NCBI GenBank assembly: GCA_900766185.1
Contig: CAAFUL010000042.1
Coordinates: forward strand, 4,088-68,087
Length of the DNA: 64,000 nt
Direction: 5' to 3'
Origin: an uncultured Johnsonella sp.
GTDB lineage: Bacteria > Bacillota > Clostridia > Lachnospirales > Lachnospiraceae
The notes under the pieces are model-generated. The model worked only from the letters and a program-made list of their open reading frames with translations, did no database searches and was not told the DNA's origin. Shown in pieces: positions 42,865-52,984 of the stretch; position 1 is the stretch's first letter, and every line of letters starts with the position of its first letter. The position numbers and the translations under genes were made by a program.

Positions 42865-43866
42865 ATGCATAGCGAAGAAAAAAGAATATGGGGTATCCAT
42901 ACAAAAGACGACAATTTATTTCTGCATCAGGATGTAATAGCTATTGGCTGGAAGGACATGGGTGATCTGAGTTTGATTCAGGCTGACCGTGATGCCTTCA
43001 AGGAAAAATATACAGAAGTATATCCAGATGCCAAGAAGGGCAGCATCGCAAACGGTGCTGGTATGTTATATCGATTTACACATGAGGTCGAGATTGGCGA
43101 TTACGTTGTATTTCCATCAAAGATTGACCGTCAGATAAATATCGGTGTGGTTGAAGGTGGATACGAATATCATCCGGAAGCAGCAGAATATGTACAGCAA
43201 CATAAAGTAAAATGGTTAAAACATCTGCCAAGAACCTCATTTTCACAGGGTGCACTGTATGAAGTTGGTTCAGCAATGTCATTCTTCGCAGTAAAGAATT
43301 ATGCAGATGAGTATCTTGCGGCACTGGACAAAGGCTTCAAGAAAAATGCGATGACATCCGGAGCAGATGAAGATGAGAGCGTTGGTGCCACAGCTGATGA
43401 AATTGTAGAGGCGACAAGAGACTTCATTCTGAAAGAGCTGAGCAAAAATCTCAAAGGCTATGATTTGGAAGAATTCGTTGCTGACTTGTTAAGGGCTATG
43501 GGTTACCGTACCACAGTTTCTACACATGGCGGAGACAGCGGTATCGATATTACGGCCTACAAGGATGAACTCCCACCGCGTATTTTGGTGCAGGTAAAGA
43601 GTCAGGATAGTGATATTAAGGAGGCAACAATTCAGTCTCTGAAAGGTGCGATGAGAGAGGGCGACTACGGCTTGTTTGTGACACTATCCAACTATACGAA
43701 GAACGCTCAGAAGTATCTGGACAGCACACCTATCATACGTGGAATCAACGGAACAGAACTTGTAGATTTGATTTTGAAGTACTATCACGATTTAAGTGAT
43801 AAATACAAAAAGATGATTCCTTTGAAGATGGTGTACATTCCGGTAGCTAAGGATGAGCAAGCGTAA
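42865..43866 (+). CDS. EVE/PUA-like + Mrr-type restriction endonuclease
   Basis: 333 residues. The N-terminal about 150 residues (RIWGIHTKDDNLFLHQDVIAIGWKDMGDLS, GDYVVFPSKIDRQINIGVVEGGYEY) look like an EVE/PUA-like domain, a fold that binds modified bases. The C-terminal half is an Mrr-type catalytic domain: LEEFVADLLRAMGYRTTVSTHGGDSGIDITAY and ILVQVKSQ, the D...QxK variant of PD-(D/E)XK, around residues 205-250. This is the layout of modification-dependent type IV enzymes. Its AAGGAGG SD and 14-base spacing put it in the BREX operon, so it may attack modified phage DNA that escapes BREX. Confidence 0.8.
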   Translation: MHSEEKRIWGIHTKDDNLFLHQDVIAIGWKDMGDLSLIQADRDAFKEKYTEVYPDAKKGSIANGAGMLYRFTHEVEIGDYVVFPSKIDRQINIGVVEGGYEYHPEAAEYVQQHKVKWLKHLPRTSFSQGALYEVGSAMSFFAVKNYADEYLAALDKGFKKNAMTSGADEDESVGATADEIVEATRDFILKELSKNLKGYDLEEFVADLLRAMGYRTTVSTHGGDSGIDITAYKDELPPRILVQVKSQDSDIKEATIQSLKGAMREGDYGLFVTLSNYTKNAQKYLDSTPIIRGINGTELVDLILKYYHDLSDKYKKMIPLKMVYIPVAKDEQA

Positions 43867-43920
43867 TTAAACCTTTTAATTTTGCCATACTTTTTAATTA
43901 TTGAGAAAGAAGGTGTCGCT

Positions 43921-46827
43921 TTGGTATCAACAACCACAGCATATCGAACACAAATGGGCTTAATGGACTGCTACCAGAGTGGCCATAGATACAGGAAAAC
44001 GCCCAGAAATAGCGCTGATTCAAGGCATTTTCGGCACTTTGGCACAGATAGCCATTGTATCAAAGATTGCGTCTTGATAGATCCTTGTATGGGCAGCGGT
44101 CATATATTAGTATATGCTTTCGATGTACTGATGCAGATCTATGAAAGTGCCGGATACGGACAGTGTGATGCGGCAAAAAGTATACTTAAAAATAATATCT
44201 ATGGTCTGGATATAGACGATAGAGCATTTCAGTTGGCGTATTTTGCGGTAATGATGAAGGCAAGACAGTATAACCGAAGGATATTAAGCGCTGAGTATAA
44301 GCCTAATTTATATTCAATTCAAGAGAGCAACAGTATTAATAGAGAACAACTTAAATACTTCGGTGTAGGTTTAAGAGAGGAAGAAAAAGAGAAGGCTTTG
44401 GATCAAATGACAGCTCTTCTTGATACCTTTATAGATGCGAAAGAATACGGTTCTATACTTACAGTTGAACAATATGATTGGGAGCTGTTGGATAGGTTTG
44501 TGGAAGGTAGCGATGATGCAGGGCAGATAAGAATGGATAATTTGGGCTTGGATGAAACTGCACAGGAACTTAGGCAGATGATAGCACAGGGGAAGGTGCT
44601 GGGGGAGAAGTACTGGGTTACGGTTACGAATCCGCCGTATATGGGTGGTTCGAATATGAATTTGAAGTTGAACAAATTTATCAAGAAAAATTATACTGAC
44701 TATAAAAGTGATTTTTTCTCAACATTTATTGTATGTTCATCGAAAATGACTAAAACTAATGGTACTTGTGGTTTCTTTACTCCATATGTTTGGATGTTTA
44801 TTCAAAGCTATGAGAAACTACGCAAATATCTGTATACTGAGTCAACTATTGAAACATTAATTCAGTTTGAATATTCTGCATTTGAGGAGGCAACAGTACC
44901 TGTTTGCACTTTTGTATTCCATAATATTAATGTTAAGAGTAAAAGAGGCAATTATATAAGGTTAGTTGATTTTCGTGGAGGTATGGAAATACAGCGGCAG
45001 AAAACATTGGAAGCAATCTCAAACCATAATTGTGGATTCTATTATGAACAAACAACAGACAACTTAACTAAAATTCCAAGCTATCCAGTAGCATATTGGG
45101 TAAGTGAGAATTTTATGAAAATATTTGATAGAGGAACTGGATTAGGTAATATTGCAGATTCTAAGCAAGGAATGGCTACCGCAGATAATAATAGGTTTTT
45201 AAGAAAGTGGAATGAAATTGAATATAAGTCTATTTATTTTGATGCAAAAAATATAGATGATGCAAGAAACAGCGGTCATAAATGGTTTCCCTATAACAAG
45301 GGTGGAGAATTTCGTAAATGGTATGGAAATAATGATTATGTTGTCAACTGGGAAAATGATGGGTATGAGATCAAACATTTTGTAGATACGAAGGGAAAAT
45401 TAAGATCACGACCACAGAATCTTACATATATGTGTAAGAATTCTATTAGTTGGTCTGACATTACATCAGAAATAAATGCATTTAGATACAAAAGGGAAGG
45501 ATACTTTTTTGATATTACAGGAATGAGCTTTTTTTCAAAAAATGATAAATTATATTTATTAGCACTTTGTAATACTAAAGTAGTAGTTCAGATATTAAAA
45601 ATTATCGCACCTACTCTACATTGTCAATGTGGTGATGTGGCAAATATTCCCGTTATAATAGATAAATTACAAAAAGATTATATAGATGAAATTACAGAGT
45701 ATAATATAAAGCTTAGTTGTATTGACTGGGATTCTTTTGAAACCTCTTGGGATTTTATTACACATCCTTTAATAACCTACAGGTCAGGTATGAATTATGC
45801 GGACATCCCAATAGACCAATGGCAGTATCGTATTTCAGATGCATATGATACATGGAAGTCCAATGCAGAAGAAGGTTTTAAGTTGCTTAAGAAAAACGAA
45901 GAAGAACTCAACCGCATCTTCATCGACATCTACGGTCTACAAGATGAACTGACTCCTGATGTTGCAGACAAGGACATTACAGTACATCGTATATTTGACA
46001 GCAAGGAAGATGTGCCGGAGTCTATGAAGGGTTCTGCATATATCAGAACTAAGAAAGACGAGATAGTTTCCCTCCTTTCCTACTTCATCGGCTGTATGTT
46101 CGGTCGTTATTCACTGGATACCGAAGGTCTTATCTTTGCCGGCGGTGAGTGGGATGATACTAAGTACAAAAGGTTTAAGCCTGATGCCGACAATATTATC
46201 CCTATAACCGATGAAGAGTATTTAGAGGATGATATCATTAGCCGTCTTTGCACTTGGTTAAAGGTAGTTTATGGCGAGGAAACCTTGGAAGTAAACCTTG
46301 ACTTTATCGCAGAGGCACTTGGTAATAAGGGAAATACTTCTCGTGAGGTCATCAGAAATTATTTCCTTAATGATTTTTTCAAAGATCATTGTCAGACCTA
46401 TTCGGTTACAGGTTCAGGTAAGCGACCGATTTACTGGCTTTTTGATTCAGGCAAGCAGAACGGATTTAAGGCACTTATTTATTTACACAGGTATAATGCT
46501 GATACTATAGGCAATCTTCGTATTGACTATCTGCATAGAATGCAGCGTATTTATGAGAGCGAGATCAATCGTATGCAGGACACTATCAACAATAGTACCA
46601 ATGCCCGTGAAGTGGCAGCAGCTACCAAACGCAAGGAAAAGCTTACCAAGCAGTTAAAGGAATGTCGTGAATATGACGAGAAAATCGCTCACTTGGCACT
46701 TAGCCGTATTGAGCTTGATCTGGATGACGGTGTAAAAGTAAATTATAAAAAACTTCAAACCGGAGTAGATGGAAAGTTCTATGAGGTTCTTGCAGATTCA
46801 AAGAATATTATGATCAAAGACAAATAA
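43921..46827 (+). pseudogene. pglX: Second PglX-type methyltransferase, N-terminally truncated
   Basis: About 968 residues paralogous to the pglX at 34608. Motif I DPCMGSGH begins near residue 54 here, against about 306 in the intact gene, so roughly 250 N-terminal residues are missing. The first about 50 codons read as unrelated, low-complexity-free sequence (HRYRKTPRNSADS...). Catalytic NPPY is at about 237-240, and the C-terminal part (KGGEFRKWYGN, FYLNDFFKDHC-like NDFFKDHC, GSGKRPIYWLFDSGKQNGFKALIYLHRY) aligns along its length. A TTG at 43921 with AGAAGGTG upstream could start translation. It may still be made, perhaps as an inactive or accessory subunit, but the missing domain argues for a remnant. 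Confidence 0.75.
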
Positions 46828-46845
46828 ATCAGATAGGAGGCAAAC

Positions 46846-48423
46846 ATGACTATAGAAGATATTCTCGACGGTGAAAATAAAAGCATAGAATATAAGGGAA
46901 TGCGCCCTGCAAAGAGTAAAAGTTATATGAAAACAGTTATTGCTTTTTGCAATGGAATAGGTGGCAAGTTGGTATTTGGCATCGAAGATAATACCCTCGC
47001 AGTCATTGGTGTGCCGGAGGATATCCTATTTGCGGAGATAGATGCCATAGCGAATGCAATTTCTGACCAATGTGAACCTATGATAGTGCCTGATATTTAT
47101 ATGCAGACTATTGATGATAAGACAGTTATTGTAGTTGATATAGATGAGGGTGTTCAAAAGCCTTACTATATAAAAAGTGAAGGAATTGATAACGGAACTT
47201 ATATTCGAGTAGCAGGCACTTCAAGACCTGCTGATGAATATATGATTCAGGAACTGCGCTTAGAAGGTAGCAGGCGTTCTTTTGATGAAATGCCCTGTAT
47301 CGGTTTGGAGATAACATCAAAAGACTTAAGCGATCTTTGTAAGAGAATGAAGGAGGAAGCCCTTTCAAATACTTTAAATGAAGAAGACAAAAAAGAAATC
47401 AAGGATCTGACTGTTGAACAGCTTCTTTCATGGAGGATCATAAGGGAAAAGAACGGAAAATACTATCCGAATAATGCCTATGCGATTTTAAAAGGGGACT
47501 ATCGTGTTCCGAATATGATTCAGTGCGGTGTGTTTAAGGGATCCACAAAGGCTGTTTTTGTTGATCGTAGAGAGTACACGGGTTCTGCATGGGAACTGGT
47601 AGAAGCTGCTTATCAGTATGTGCTTCGTAATATACGAATGAGAGCGACATTTAAGGGAGTACATCGCTTGGATGTCTATGAGATTCCTCCTTTTGCGATT
47701 CGTGAGCTGATCGTAAATGCTGTAGCACATAGAAGTTATGTTGATCGTGGAAATATTCAAATAGCTCTTTATGATAATAGATTGGAAATACTCTCTCCTG
47801 GAAAACTACCGAAGACACAGACATTTCAGGGGATGGAAAAAGGGCGTTCAAAAATAAGGAATGAAGCACTGGCAAAGGCTTTTTTCTATATGAGACTGAT
47901 GGAAAAATGGGGTAGCGGTATTCCAAGGGTTGTACAGGAAGTTTGTGATGAAGGGCTTGCTGTTCCTATATTTGAAGGTGGAGAAGTCGATGTAGTTGTC
48001 AGTATTTATCGTAAGGGACTGGAAACACATACAGATACATTTACAACTGATGCGACTGATCATGCAACTAAAGATGTCTGTAATGTTAACAATATTACCG
48101 CCACGATCAAGGATGAAGTTGGCGGTAAAGTTGGCGGTGATGGCGGTAAAGTTGGCGGTGATGGCGGTAAAGTTGGCGGTGATGGCGGTAATGGCGGTAA
48201 AGTTGGCGGCAATGGCGGTATAAATACAGATGAATCGGTAGGATATGAGGCTGATATCATTAGGTATGTTAGGCTACATCCAAATGCAACTCAAAGATCT
48301 ATAAATACCGCTATCGGAGTACCGCTTAGAACTATTCAGCGTATCATGTCCCAATTACAGAATAAAGGTATTCTGATAAGAGAGGGCAGTCGCAGACTTG
48401 GACAGTGGAAGGTAATAGATTAA
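46846..48423 (+). CDS. AlbA_2 (divergent AAA-4)-type transcriptional regulator
   Basis: 525 residues. An N-terminal AlbA_2/Schlafen-like domain (about 1-125: ILDGENKSIEYKGMRPAKSKSYMKTVIAFCNGIGGKLVFGIED) is followed by an ATP-binding-protein C-terminal domain (AIRELIVNAVAHRSYVDRGNIQIALYDNRLEILSPG) and a C-terminal winged helix (HPNATQRSINTAIGVPLRTIQRIMSQLQNKGILIREGSRRLGQW). Between the last two lies a Gly/Val/Lys repeat linker. Homologues are named RecG-like regulators. It sits between the pglX and pglZ paralogues, an arrangement seen in some BREX loci. GGAGG SD. Stop and pglZ start are adjacent. Confidence 0.82.
   Translation: MTIEDILDGENKSIEYKGMRPAKSKSYMKTVIAFCNGIGGKLVFGIEDNTLAVIGVPEDILFAEIDAIANAISDQCEPMIVPDIYMQTIDDKTVIVVDIDEGVQKPYYIKSEGIDNGTYIRVAGTSRPADEYMIQELRLEGSRRSFDEMPCIGLEITSKDLSDLCKRMKEEALSNTLNEEDKKEIKDLTVEQLLSWRIIREKNGKYYPNNAYAILKGDYRVPNMIQCGVFKGSTKAVFVDRREYTGSAWELVEAAYQYVLRNIRMRATFKGVHRLDVYEIPPFAIRELIVNAVAHRSYVDRGNIQIALYDNRLEILSPGKLPKTQTFQGMEKGRSKIRNEALAKAFFYMRLMEKWGSGIPRVVQEVCDEGLAVPIFEGGEVDVVVSIYRKGLETHTDTFTTDATDHATKDVCNVNNITATIKDEVGGKVGGDGGKVGGDGGKVGGDGGNGGKVGGNGGINTDESVGYEADIIRYVRLHPNATQRSINTAIGVPLRTIQRIMSQLQNKGILIREGSRRLGQWKVID
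48121..48220 (+). repeat. In-frame minisatellite (21-bp unit) in the AlbA_2 gene
   Basis: GGCGGTAAAGTTGGCGGTGAT occurs three times in tandem, then a shorter GGCGGTAAT and another partial unit. It encodes GGKVGGD repeats that join the ATP-binding and HTH parts. Length is always a multiple of three, so copy-number change would alter the linker but not the frame. Confidence 0.85.
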
Positions 48424-50946
48424 ATGGCACAATTAAACCTAAAACAAATTATAGATCGTTTAAATGAAGAATTCACAGGTGACGACAGAAAGCTTGTGTT
48501 TTGGTATGACGATAAAGGTGAATTTGAAGAAGATATGCAAACAGTGGAACTTGATAATGCCAAGGTTTATTTTTTACAAAAGGATAATCAGTTCTATACT
48601 AAATATTTTTTGGAGCATAAAGATAGAGAGACTAATTATCTTATCTACGCTCCGTTTCCCAAGCCGTATGTAAAAGACAACCATCTTGAGGATACTCTTT
48701 TGTATTCCTCGAGATTTTTTGCGGATCGTGCTTCTTTGCTTGCGGCTGATCTCGGTATCGACGAAAAATATAAAGCTGTCATTGAAAAGCATATCAAGTT
48801 CTTTGCGAGTAAGGAACGTACACAAAGATTCTACGATCTGGAAATTGAGAACTTCAATGAGGAAAATATTCGCATCGGACTTTTAAGCGGTATTTGCCGT
48901 ACACGCACCTGTTCTTTTGAAGAAGTGGTTCGTGTGATCTTGACAGATGGACAGTTGCAGGATAATAATTATCTTATTGAGATCAAAAAGTACGATCTTT
49001 TAGATATTTTTTGGAAGCTTTGCGAGAAGTATTTCGGATATGCCGATGAGGAGCCTACACTTGAGAATTTTGTCACTACACTTTTTGTAACTTATACGGC
49101 AAAGCATATCTCATCTAAATTACCAAAGTCATGGCAGACTTTTATTTCGTACAGATCGGGTAATGTTATCGCATTTATGGATAGCATTATGAATAATATA
49201 TTATACAAAGATAAGTACGATGAATTTTCCGATTTTGTGTCCTCTAAGTTGGATGTGCCGGATGTATTTGCTGATTTTTTTCCTGAGGAGTTGTTAAACT
49301 GCGATACTTTTATTTGTATTGATAAGATTTTGATCAAATGGATAGTCGGTCGTCTGCTGGCGGAAGATACCGGAGCGGGACTTGATGATATGAGCATCCC
49401 CAACATCATAAAAATGCGTGAGAAGATGCATTTTGCTCCAATAACGGGTCGAGTCTATTGTCTTCTTTACAGTGCTTACTATATTGTGACTAATGCGACT
49501 TACAGTTGTCCCGACGGGTCGCTTTCTATCTTGTCACAGTACATAGGCTCCGATTATAAGATAGACAGGGAGTACAGGAATTTTTATTATGAATTCGATC
49601 AATTGGAAGAAACTATAGGATTTGAGGAACTAAGAGAACTGGTAGAAAATATTTATACCAATGAATATCTGGCAAGACTCCTTCCGAAATGGAATGAAGG
49701 TCTTAATGAAGATGAGGTATTTATCAAGCATCCTCAGCAGATCGATTTCTACACTCGCATTGTTGCCGGTGCTAAGGAGCGTACCGTTGTGATCATATCC
49801 GATGCCATGCGTTATGAGGTGGGGCAGGAATTATATCAAAATCTATCAGATGATCCCAAGTGTAAGGTCAAGTTGGATTCACAGCTTAGTGTTATCCCGT
49901 CTTATACAAGACTTGGTATGGCTGCACTTTTGCCGCATAGTAAGATCACTATGACGGACGATTATCAGGTTACGGTCGATGATCTTACTTGTGATAACTT
50001 AGCTAAAAGACAGGCAATATTACAGAATTATTCTCCCAACGGTATCTGCCTACAATTTGATGATATTAAGAACCTAAAAAAAACGGAGCTTAGAGATATC
50101 TTTACCGGTAAACAACTGATTTATGTGTATCATAATCAGATAGATGCCAGAGGTGACAAAGCTAATACCGAAGATGAAGTATTCGTAGCCTGCAAGGAGG
50201 CAATTACCGAGATCATGGAATTGATCAGGCGTATTTTTGCAAATGCCAATACTTATCATTTTATCATTACAGCTGATCATGGATTTATTTATAAAAGAGA
50301 TAAGGTTAAGGAAAGTGATAAGATAGTAGGTGTTAATGAGAAGGATTCATTTCTAAACCGAAGGTTTATAGTTTCGCAAAATGCCGTCAATGAAGATGGA
50401 ATAGAAAGTATCCCTATAGGTAAGATACTTCGTAATGAAGATACGAAGATGGTTTCTTTCCCTATAAGCACCAATGTATTTAAGCTTGCGGGTGGCGGAC
50501 AAAACTTTGTACACGGCGGTTCATCACCGCAGGAGATGCTCGTTCCTTTGCTCGATGTAAAGATAGAACGTGGTCACATGGATACAAAGCATGCTGAAAT
50601 AGCCCTGGTAAGTATGGTCCAAAAGATCACAGATAAGATCACCGTACTTGATTTTATTCAATCAGAGCCTGTCAGTGATGTGGTGAAGATGGCTACATAT
50701 AAGATTTTCTTTATTTCAGAGGATAATGAGAAGATATCCAATGAGGCAAGTTTTTTTGCTGACAGCAGGGAAGTTGATGCACTAAAGAGGATCTACCGTA
50801 TGAAATTCTGTTTTAAGGATAAAAAATACGATAAAGATAAGAAATACTATCTGGTAGTCTGTGATGAAAGTACAGGGGTAGAAAGTTTTCGTCATCCTGT
50901 GATCATGGATCTGACTTTTAACGATGACTTTGGTATGGGTTTTTAA
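48424..50946 (+). CDS. pglZ: Second PglZ-type A phosphatase-like protein
   Basis: 840-residue PglZ paralogue with intact motifs: VIISDAMRYE with Asp460, and TADHGFIYK with Asp618 and His619. The N-terminus (LKQIIDRLNEEFTGDDRKLVFWYDDKGEFEEDMQTVELDNAKVYFL) matches the type A start. Codon use and AT content resemble the host more than the first BREX set. It starts right after the regulator's stop (TAAATG) with GTGGAAGG upstream. No brxA, brxB, brxC or brxL accompanies it on the right side, so it would have to share BrxC/BrxL of the first set or belongs to a remnant. Confidence 0.9.
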   Translation: MAQLNLKQIIDRLNEEFTGDDRKLVFWYDDKGEFEEDMQTVELDNAKVYFLQKDNQFYTKYFLEHKDRETNYLIYAPFPKPYVKDNHLEDTLLYSSRFFADRASLLAADLGIDEKYKAVIEKHIKFFASKERTQRFYDLEIENFNEENIRIGLLSGICRTRTCSFEEVVRVILTDGQLQDNNYLIEIKKYDLLDIFWKLCEKYFGYADEEPTLENFVTTLFVTYTAKHISSKLPKSWQTFISYRSGNVIAFMDSIMNNILYKDKYDEFSDFVSSKLDVPDVFADFFPEELLNCDTFICIDKILIKWIVGRLLAEDTGAGLDDMSIPNIIKMREKMHFAPITGRVYCLLYSAYYIVTNATYSCPDGSLSILSQYIGSDYKIDREYRNFYYEFDQLEETIGFEELRELVENIYTNEYLARLLPKWNEGLNEDEVFIKHPQQIDFYTRIVAGAKERTVVIISDAMRYEVGQELYQNLSDDPKCKVKLDSQLSVIPSYTRLGMAALLPHSKITMTDDYQVTVDDLTCDNLAKRQAILQNYSPNGICLQFDDIKNLKKTELRDIFTGKQLIYVYHNQIDARGDKANTEDEVFVACKEAITEIMELIRRIFANANTYHFIITADHGFIYKRDKVKESDKIVGVNEKDSFLNRRFIVSQNAVNEDGIESIPIGKILRNEDTKMVSFPISTNVFKLAGGGQNFVHGGSSPQEMLVPLLDVKIERGHMDTKHAEIALVSMVQKITDKITVLDFIQSEPVSDVVKMATYKIFFISEDNEKISNEASFFADSREVDALKRIYRMKFCFKDKKYDKDKKYYLVVCDESTGVESFRHPVIMDLTFNDDFGMGF

Positions 50947-50966
50947 GACAAAAATCATGAATTTTA

Positions 50967-51021
50967 TACTAAGCCGCTGCCTCTATATTCCTAAGAACAA
51001 GATGGGGCAGCGGCTTAGTGT
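50967..51021. terminator. Long hairpin between pglZ and fetB
   Basis: ACTAAGCCGCTGCC (50968-50981) pairs over 14 bp with GGCAGCGGCTTAGT (51006-51019). It lies between the convergent pglZ and fetB genes. No strong U-tract follows on either side, but it is the only hairpin available to end both transcripts. Confidence 0.6.
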
Positions 51022-51033
51022 ATAATTCGATGA

Positions 51034-51804
51034 TCATTCCATAAAAAGCAATTGCTTTCTTTTATTAAAGAATCCCCTGTAACATAGAAAGCACGCAATA
51101 AATGAAGATATTGATGTTGTAGATAAAAGCATAAATGTGACCATGATCTGGTACTTTATGGCTTCTATCGGAGACGAACCTGCGAGAATAAGTCCTGTCA
51201 TCATGCCGGGCAAGGATACGATACCTAAGGTCTTTGCCGAATCTATGGTCGGGAGCATACCGGTCTTTATAGAATCACGGATGATTTCTATTGAGGAAGG
51301 AAGTATATCCGCACCAAGGGAAAGCTTTGTTTCGACCTCGTCATGTTTTATATTAAAATCAGCCGCCATACGCTTATAGCATAATCCCAATGCGACCATG
51401 GAGTTACCGATGATCATTCCGCTGACAGGTATGATTTGGTAAGGTTCATATTTTATGGTCTTTGATAATACAAGTATCATCAAAGTTACACTTGCACCGA
51501 TCGTTATCGAAAAAAAAGATATTGCAAGTCCGTTTTTTACTGTCTTTCCTCTTTTGGCTGCGTTATATGCAGCATTAAAAATCATAAATAAAAGCAGCAG
51601 AGTCGTAAATATAGGGCTGTCACAACCGAACACATATTCTAACGCATATCCTACGATCACAAGCTGAACGACAGCTCGCAAAACAGCTACAACGATATCC
51701 TTTTCAAGCTTAAGTTTCTGTCGGTAAGAGAAAAAAAGAGTTATCAGTACCAAAGATGAAGAGGTGGCGAGGGATAGTATACTTATGTTATTTATGGTAT
51801 TCAT
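51034..51804 (-). CDS. fetB: FetB/YbbM-family ABC transporter permease
   Basis: 256-residue membrane protein of the UPF0014/FetB family with about seven hydrophobic helices. Diagnostic stretches are LRAVVQLVIVGYALEYVF, IIPVSGMIIGNSMVALGLCYKRM, LSLGADILPSSIEIIRDSIKTGMLPTIDSAKTLGIVSLPGMMTGLILAGSSPIEAIKYQIMV. In E. coli FetAB exports iron and protects against oxidative stress; here that function is by homology. It overlaps the fetA stop by 4 bases. Confidence 0.9.
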   Translation of the reverse strand: MNTINNISILSLATSSSLVLITLFFSYRQKLKLEKDIVVAVLRAVVQLVIVGYALEYVFGCDSPIFTTLLLLFMIFNAAYNAAKRGKTVKNGLAISFFSITIGASVTLMILVLSKTIKYEPYQIIPVSGMIIGNSMVALGLCYKRMAADFNIKHDEVETKLSLGADILPSSIEIIRDSIKTGMLPTIDSAKTLGIVSLPGMMTGLILAGSSPIEAIKYQIMVTFMLLSTTSISSFIACFLCYRGFFNKRKQLLFME

Positions 51805-52460
51805 TTTAATACCTCCTCAAAAGATCTTATCTTTCCGGAATCTATCGTTAGGATTTTATTTGCATATTTTTCGATTCGATCCGGATCATGTGTTACCCAT
51901 AGTATTGTTATGCCTTCTTGACTTAAAGATTTGATGACCTTCTCTACTATAAGTGTATTATCCGGGTCCAAAGCGGAGGTGATCTCGTCTAAAAGAAGAA
52001 CTTTAGGCTTAAATATCAAACTCCTGATCAAGGCTATCCTTTGCCTTTCACCACCCGATAGATTTTGTACATCTCTTTGCAAATAATCTTCAGACATGTG
52101 AAACATAGCAAACAAAGAATTTATTCTTGTAAGTTCTATTTTTATATTTCTTATAGTATACGGAAATTCAATATTTTCCATTACGGTTTTACCAAAAAGA
52201 TATGGAGTCTGGAAACAGTATGTAATATTTCTTCTGAGATCTGTCGGTGAGATATCTGAAAAGTCCCTGCCGTTAAAGGTAATATTTCCGGAAGTAGGAC
52301 TGATAAGGTGAGCACAAAGCTTAAGTAACGTACTTTTTCCGCTGCCGGAAGGACCGACAACAGATATAAAATCACCTGATTCAATATTTAATGATATATC
52401 TTTTAAAATAAATTTATTATCATGTTCAAATGTCATATTCTTAAATTCAATTAATAACAA
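51801..52460 (-). CDS. fetA: FetA/YbbL-family ABC transporter ATPase
   Basis: 219-residue ATPase. Walker A GPSGSGKST is near residue 36, signature LSGGERQRIALIRSL, Walker B VLLLDEITSALD and the switch His in WVTHDPDR. It partners the permease immediately downstream. It uses a TTG start, 8 bases after the strong SD AAAGGAGG; the next ATG in frame is too far in. A gap of over 500 bases follows upstream towards cobT. Confidence 0.9.
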   Translation of the reverse strand: MLLIEFKNMTFEHDNKFILKDISLNIESGDFISVVGPSGSGKSTLLKLCAHLISPTSGNITFNGRDFSDISPTDLRRNITYCFQTPYLFGKTVMENIEFPYTIRNIKIELTRINSLFAMFHMSEDYLQRDVQNLSGGERQRIALIRSLIFKPKVLLLDEITSALDPDNTLIVEKVIKSLSQEGITILWVTHDPDRIEKYANKILTIDSGKIRSFEEVLK

Positions 52461-52984
52461 AGATAAAACCTCCTTTTATATTTTTCAAAAATCAGATACT
52501 TATATTAAAAATATCAAAGAGCGTATGAATTTAATGTTTTTTATTCATTGCCTTGCCTTAGATCGACTGTTGCTATATGTATATTATATTAATCTCATAA
52601 TTGGATGATAACAGATATTTTAAATATGTCAATCAATAGCGGAGTATGCCGATAAGCTAAAAGTATACGTCGACAACGAGAAAAATTAATCGTATTGTAT
52701 AAAAGACTTTTAAATAATAATAATATGCGGTATTAAGATTTTATTTGACTTGATTTTATGATAAACTATGTCGGGCGGTTTACGCTTACTAAGAAATAAT
52801 ACACTGAGTAAATCACTTAGAGTTTTTAGTTAAGATTTTTGTAAACAGTAAAACATTCAGCATTTTTAGTTAAGTTTTTGCAAATGGCACGTAGGAGAAT
52901 ATTAGGCATTTTGTTTGTTATTTGCACAGACCTATTATAGCAAAACCGTTACACAAAATAAATTTTAAGGACAAAGTTATTATT
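52461..52984. other. Divergent intergenic region fetA/cobT
   Basis: No convincing gene in about 520 AT-rich bases. The only visible structure is a direct repeat, TTTTTAGTTAAG, at 52823-52834 and 52863-52874 (40-base spacing). No cobalamin riboswitch core could be recognised before cobT. The SD AAGGA lies 14 bases from the cobT ATG, which is rather far. Confidence 0.5.

Noticed and set aside
48121..48220. Possible CRISPR-like array
   Set aside because: Short 21-bp repeats without spacers, in frame and coding for a Gly-rich linker.
48424..50946. Complete second BREX system
   Set aside because: Only pglX (truncated) and pglZ are duplicated; no second brxA, brxB, brxC or brxL is present before fetB.
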